Source of the DNA: an uncultured Verrucomicrobiales bacterium
Lineage (GTDB): Bacteria > Verrucomicrobiota > Verrucomicrobiia > Verrucomicrobiales > Akkermansiaceae
DNA: 57,654 nucleotides
Direction of reading: 5' to 3'
NCBI GenBank assembly: GCA_937893015.1
Contig: CALBJX010000115.1
Span: forward strand, 1 to 57,654
Position numbers and translations under genes: made by a program. The notes under the pieces were generated by a model, which saw only the letters and a list, made by a program, of their open reading frames with translations, did not search any database and was not told the DNA's origin. Numbering within the stretch: position 1 is the stretch's first letter; every line of letters begins with the position of its first letter. Positions 55,424 through 57,654 of this stretch are shown piece after piece.

Positions 55424-56464
55424 TTACTTGTCTTCGGTGGGTTGCAGCTGATATTCCTGAAGGAGCTGTTCGGCGGCGGCGCGGAACACGGGGGCGGCAA
55501 CGGGGCCGCCGAAGAGCGGGGTGACCGACCCGTCTTCCGCGGAGGGAATCTGCCTGGCCAGCACGCGGGTGAACACCACGAACTGCGGGTCATCGGCGGG
55601 CAGCAGGGCGATGCAGGTAAGGTCGCGCACCTTGTCCGCACCCTCGCGGATGGACGCACCGGTCATGGCACCGATGCGGTAACCGGGGATAGCGGCCCAC
55701 TGGGCAATGCCGCGGCCCACAGGACGGGGGTTTTTGAGGCAGGCGGCCTGCTCCAGCATGCGGAGAAGAGCGGCGGCGCTTTCTTCACTCATCACGCGCG
55801 TGCCCGCAACGGGGGGCGCATTTTTGTCCAAGCGGGCTTCGAGGCGCACGCCCTTGTTGGCAATGGCGGCATAAAAGGCCGTCATTTGCAGCGGGGTCAC
55901 GCGGATGCCCTCGCCGTACGCCGCATGAACGAGAGAGAAAGACAGCTCACTGCTGAAGCCGAAGCGTGTCAGGTACTCATGGAACACGGGCAGCTTGGTC
56001 ACCAGCGCCATGCGGGCAGCACCGGGGTGGCTCCCCTTGGCAACTGCCCCCCACAGGGGAAGGATTCCGAAGTTGTAGTGCCCGTCGGAAATCATTTTTC
56101 CCTCGGGTACCAAGAAGCGTTCGCAACTCACGCTCTGCTCGGGAGTCATGGCACCGGAATCCACCGCCGCTGCCGCGGTGATGAGGCTGAACGTATTTCC
56201 CGGTTCATAGGCGGAGAGCAGCGGGGAAGGCTCGTTCTCGAGGCAGCGCTCGGCCATGGCGAGAATCTCACCCGTCTTGGGGTCCATGATGAGCATGCCG
56301 CTGTTCACCAGCTCCCACACCCCTTCTTCGGGCGTGATGCCGTTCAGCGCGGCTTGGGCCATGGCCTGAACCTTCATGTTGATGGTGCGCACGGGTTCGC
56401 CCTGCGCCGTGCCGAGCAGCAGGGCGGCGGAAAGACTGAGGAGGAAAAGAGTGAAGCGTAACAT
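55424..56464 (-). CDS. Exported pseudo-transpeptidase A (degenerate FtsI paralogue)
   Basis: The 346-residue protein has a signal peptide (MLRFTLFLLSLSAALLLGTA) and aligns with the upstream FtsI over its whole length: MLIMDPKTGEILAMAER, YNFGILPLWGAVAKGSHPGA and TAFYAAIANKGVRLEARLDK. The three catalytic motifs are replaced: EPGSTFK becomes EPGNTFS (Ser and Lys both lost), KSSNPGA becomes KGSHPGA, and GGKTGTA becomes GAMTGAS. It cannot act as a transpeptidase by the known mechanism. It has no membrane anchor besides the signal peptide. It starts 5 nt after the ftsI stop, so expression is coupled. Confidence 0.85.
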   Translation of the reverse strand: MLRFTLFLLSLSAALLLGTAQGEPVRTINMKVQAMAQAALNGITPEEGVWELVNSGMLIMDPKTGEILAMAERCLENEPSPLLSAYEPGNTFSLITAAAAVDSGAMTPEQSVSCERFLVPEGKMISDGHYNFGILPLWGAVAKGSHPGAARMALVTKLPVFHEYLTRFGFSSELSFSLVHAAYGEGIRVTPLQMTAFYAAIANKGVRLEARLDKNAPPVAGTRVMSEESAAALLRMLEQAACLKNPRPVGRGIAQWAAIPGYRIGAMTGASIREGADKVRDLTCIALLPADDPQFVVFTRVLARQIPSAEDGSVTPLFGGPVAAPVFRAAAEQLLQEYQLQPTEDK

Positions 56465-56469
56465 GGCGG

Positions 56470-57654
56470 TTATCGTTTTTTCGTGGTTTCCGCGGTGGCG
56501 GCTTTGGCAGCTTCCTCGGCGGTGGCGCCTTCGGCCTTCTTCTTGAGGTAGGCCTCATACGCGGCGGGGTCGCTCGGCTGCATGTTGAGGAGATTGATGA
56601 TGCGCTCGGCGGCGGCGTGGAAGATGGGCGCGGCGACCGTGCCGCCGCCGGGGTTGCAGTCCGTGGGGTGCGGCTCGTCGATGACGGTCATGATGACGAA
56701 CTTGGGGTCGTCGATGGGCAGCACGCCCGCGAAGGAGACCGTATACAGCCCTTCGTAGTAGCCGCCGCCGTCCTTCACCTTCTTGGCGGTGCCCGTCTTG
56801 CCGCCGATGCGGAAACCGGGGATGGCCGCTGCCGTGGCGGTGCCGCGGCGCACGGGGTCGGGGTTCTTGGCCTGTGTGACGGTCTCCAGAGCGGTGCGGA
56901 GGTCCTTGGCGGTGGAGGGGTTCATGACGCGACAGACTTCCACAGGCTTGCACTCATCGTACACGGAGCCGTCCGCCGCGATGATTTTGTCGATGAGGCG
57001 GGGCTTCATGCGCACGCCGTCGTTGGCGATGGTGGCGTACACCATGGCCATGTGCAGCGGGGAGACGGCGACCGAATATCCGTACGCGATGCGGGAGAAG
57101 TTCACGATGTTGGAGCCGTCCGCCAGCAGGCAGGCACCGCCGCTGGGCAGGTCCACGCCCACGGGCTTGTCGAGGCCGTACTTCTCCACGTAGCTCTTGT
57201 AGTTCGGCCACTTGGCGGTCATGGCGATGTGTGCCGCGCCGGGGTTACTGGATTTCGCCAACACACCCCACACGGGCAGGGAGCCGTAGTTGAAGCGGCC
57301 GTCGTTGATGGGCTTGCTGCCGTAGCCCACGGAGAAGGGCGAGCAGTTGATATAGGAGTTGATGGAGAGCAGCTTTTTGTCCACCGCCGCCGTGACGGCC
57401 AGCACCTTGAAAGTGGAGCCCGGCTCGTAGCGCGTCTGCACGGCGAAGTTGAAGTCGCCCGTCAGCACATTGCCCTTCTCATCCTTGATTTTGCCGCGCT
57501 CAAACTTGCCGTCGGGGGTGATGAGTTCTTTCGTGTTGAGCTCGAAGGCGGGGCGGCTCACCATGGCGAGGATGTCGCCCGTCTTGGGATCCACGATAAT
57601 CATGCAGCCGCGCTTGGCGCGGAAGTGGCGCATGCCCTTGTCCAGCTCCTGCTC
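56470..57654 (-). CDS. ftsI: Division-specific peptidoglycan transpeptidase FtsI (PBP3), 5' end missing
   Basis: The frame is open at the window edge; 394 residues of the transpeptidase domain and C-terminus are visible. All catalytic motifs are intact: YEPGSTFKVLAVTAA (S-x-x-K), AKSSNPGAAH (S-S-N) and RIGGKTGTAKKV (K-T-G). IIVDPKTGDILAMVSRPAFE is also typical. It cross-links septal peptidoglycan in the periplasm and works with FtsW. The N-terminal membrane anchor and pedestal lie outside. The C-terminus has an Ala/Glu/Lys-rich tail (KKKAEGATAEEAAKAATAET) of about 35 residues not usual in FtsI. Confidence 0.93.
   Translation of the reverse strand, partial: EQELDKGMRHFRAKRGCMIIVDPKTGDILAMVSRPAFELNTKELITPDGKFERGKIKDEKGNVLTGDFNFAVQTRYEPGSTFKVLAVTAAVDKKLLSINSYINCSPFSVGYGSKPINDGRFNYGSLPVWGVLAKSSNPGAAHIAMTAKWPNYKSYVEKYGLDKPVGVDLPSGGACLLADGSNIVNFSRIAYGYSVAVSPLHMAMVYATIANDGVRMKPRLIDKIIAADGSVYDECKPVEVCRVMNPSTAKDLRTALETVTQAKNPDPVRRGTATAAAIPGFRIGGKTGTAKKVKDGGGYYEGLYTVSFAGVLPIDDPKFVIMTVIDEPHPTDCNPGGGTVAAPIFHAAAERIINLLNMQPSDPAAYEAYLKKKAEGATAEEAAKAATAETTKKR

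Noticed and set aside
1..57654. tRNA genes
   Set aside because: I looked for T-arm GGTTCGA and related motifs with CCA ends by eye and found only chance matches inside genes; a tRNAscan run would settle this.

Overview
This 57.7 kb, GC-rich window looks like chromosome from a Verrucomicrobiota bacterium, most likely related to Akkermansiaceae. The evidence is two proteins ending in a PEP-CTERM tail (PEPATATLSLLALAA plus RRKRK), a meso-DAP-type MurE (DNPR motif), outer-membrane porin and lipoprotein genes, very few Shine-Dalgarno sequences, and mostly housekeeping gene content. I saw no transposase, integrase, CRISPR array, rRNA or tRNA.

Layout. 1-8.5 kb: end of rpmA, an orphan phage gp14-like gene, a GDSL hydrolase, an NADPH-dependent FMN reductase followed by a cysE relic, a lipoprotein, a COG2509 flavoprotein, tilS, a type II pilin-like protein and ribD. 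8.5-12.8 kb: an AT-rich stretch with seven DnaA-box-like 9-mers (candidate oriC), a second lipoprotein of the same family, a TPR-like protein and argS. Two of three identical parS-like palindromes lie here; the third is at 21.2 kb. 12.9-22.3 kb (accessory): two AlbA/Schlafen-type ATPase-fold regulators, two tandem PEP-CTERM beta-strand surface proteins and a truncated RhuM gene. 21.7-31 kb: tatD, radC, a SPASM radical SAM protein, ribE, a PF07399-type antiporter, rplI, hslO, two envelope proteins and a 6S-like ncRNA. 31-36.7 kb: grpE, dnaJ, rsmE, fhs and a thioredoxin-like protein. 37-45.9 kb: an EF-hand/Cys-His periplasmic protein, an EamA transporter, a DASS transporter with a porin, an HTH-Fic protein, cysE and a polyprenyl diphosphate synthase. 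46.1 kb: SRP RNA. 46.3-57.7 kb: a division and cell-wall (dcw) cluster on the minus strand, transcribed ftsI, two pseudo-transpeptidases, murE, murF, mraY, murD, LysM, ftsW.

The observations I rate highest are: (i) at least eleven promoters whose -10 box lies only 6-11 nt before the start codon, implying leaderless or near-leaderless transcripts; (ii) two exported FtsI paralogues inside the dcw cluster that have lost all three catalytic motifs; (iii) candidate oriC and parS sites close together; (iv) a family of intergenic elements built from short AT-rich tandem units, whose two arms are complementary within an element although the unit differs between elements; (v) a Fic protein with a Gln in place of the catalytic His and a four-copy operator over its promoter.
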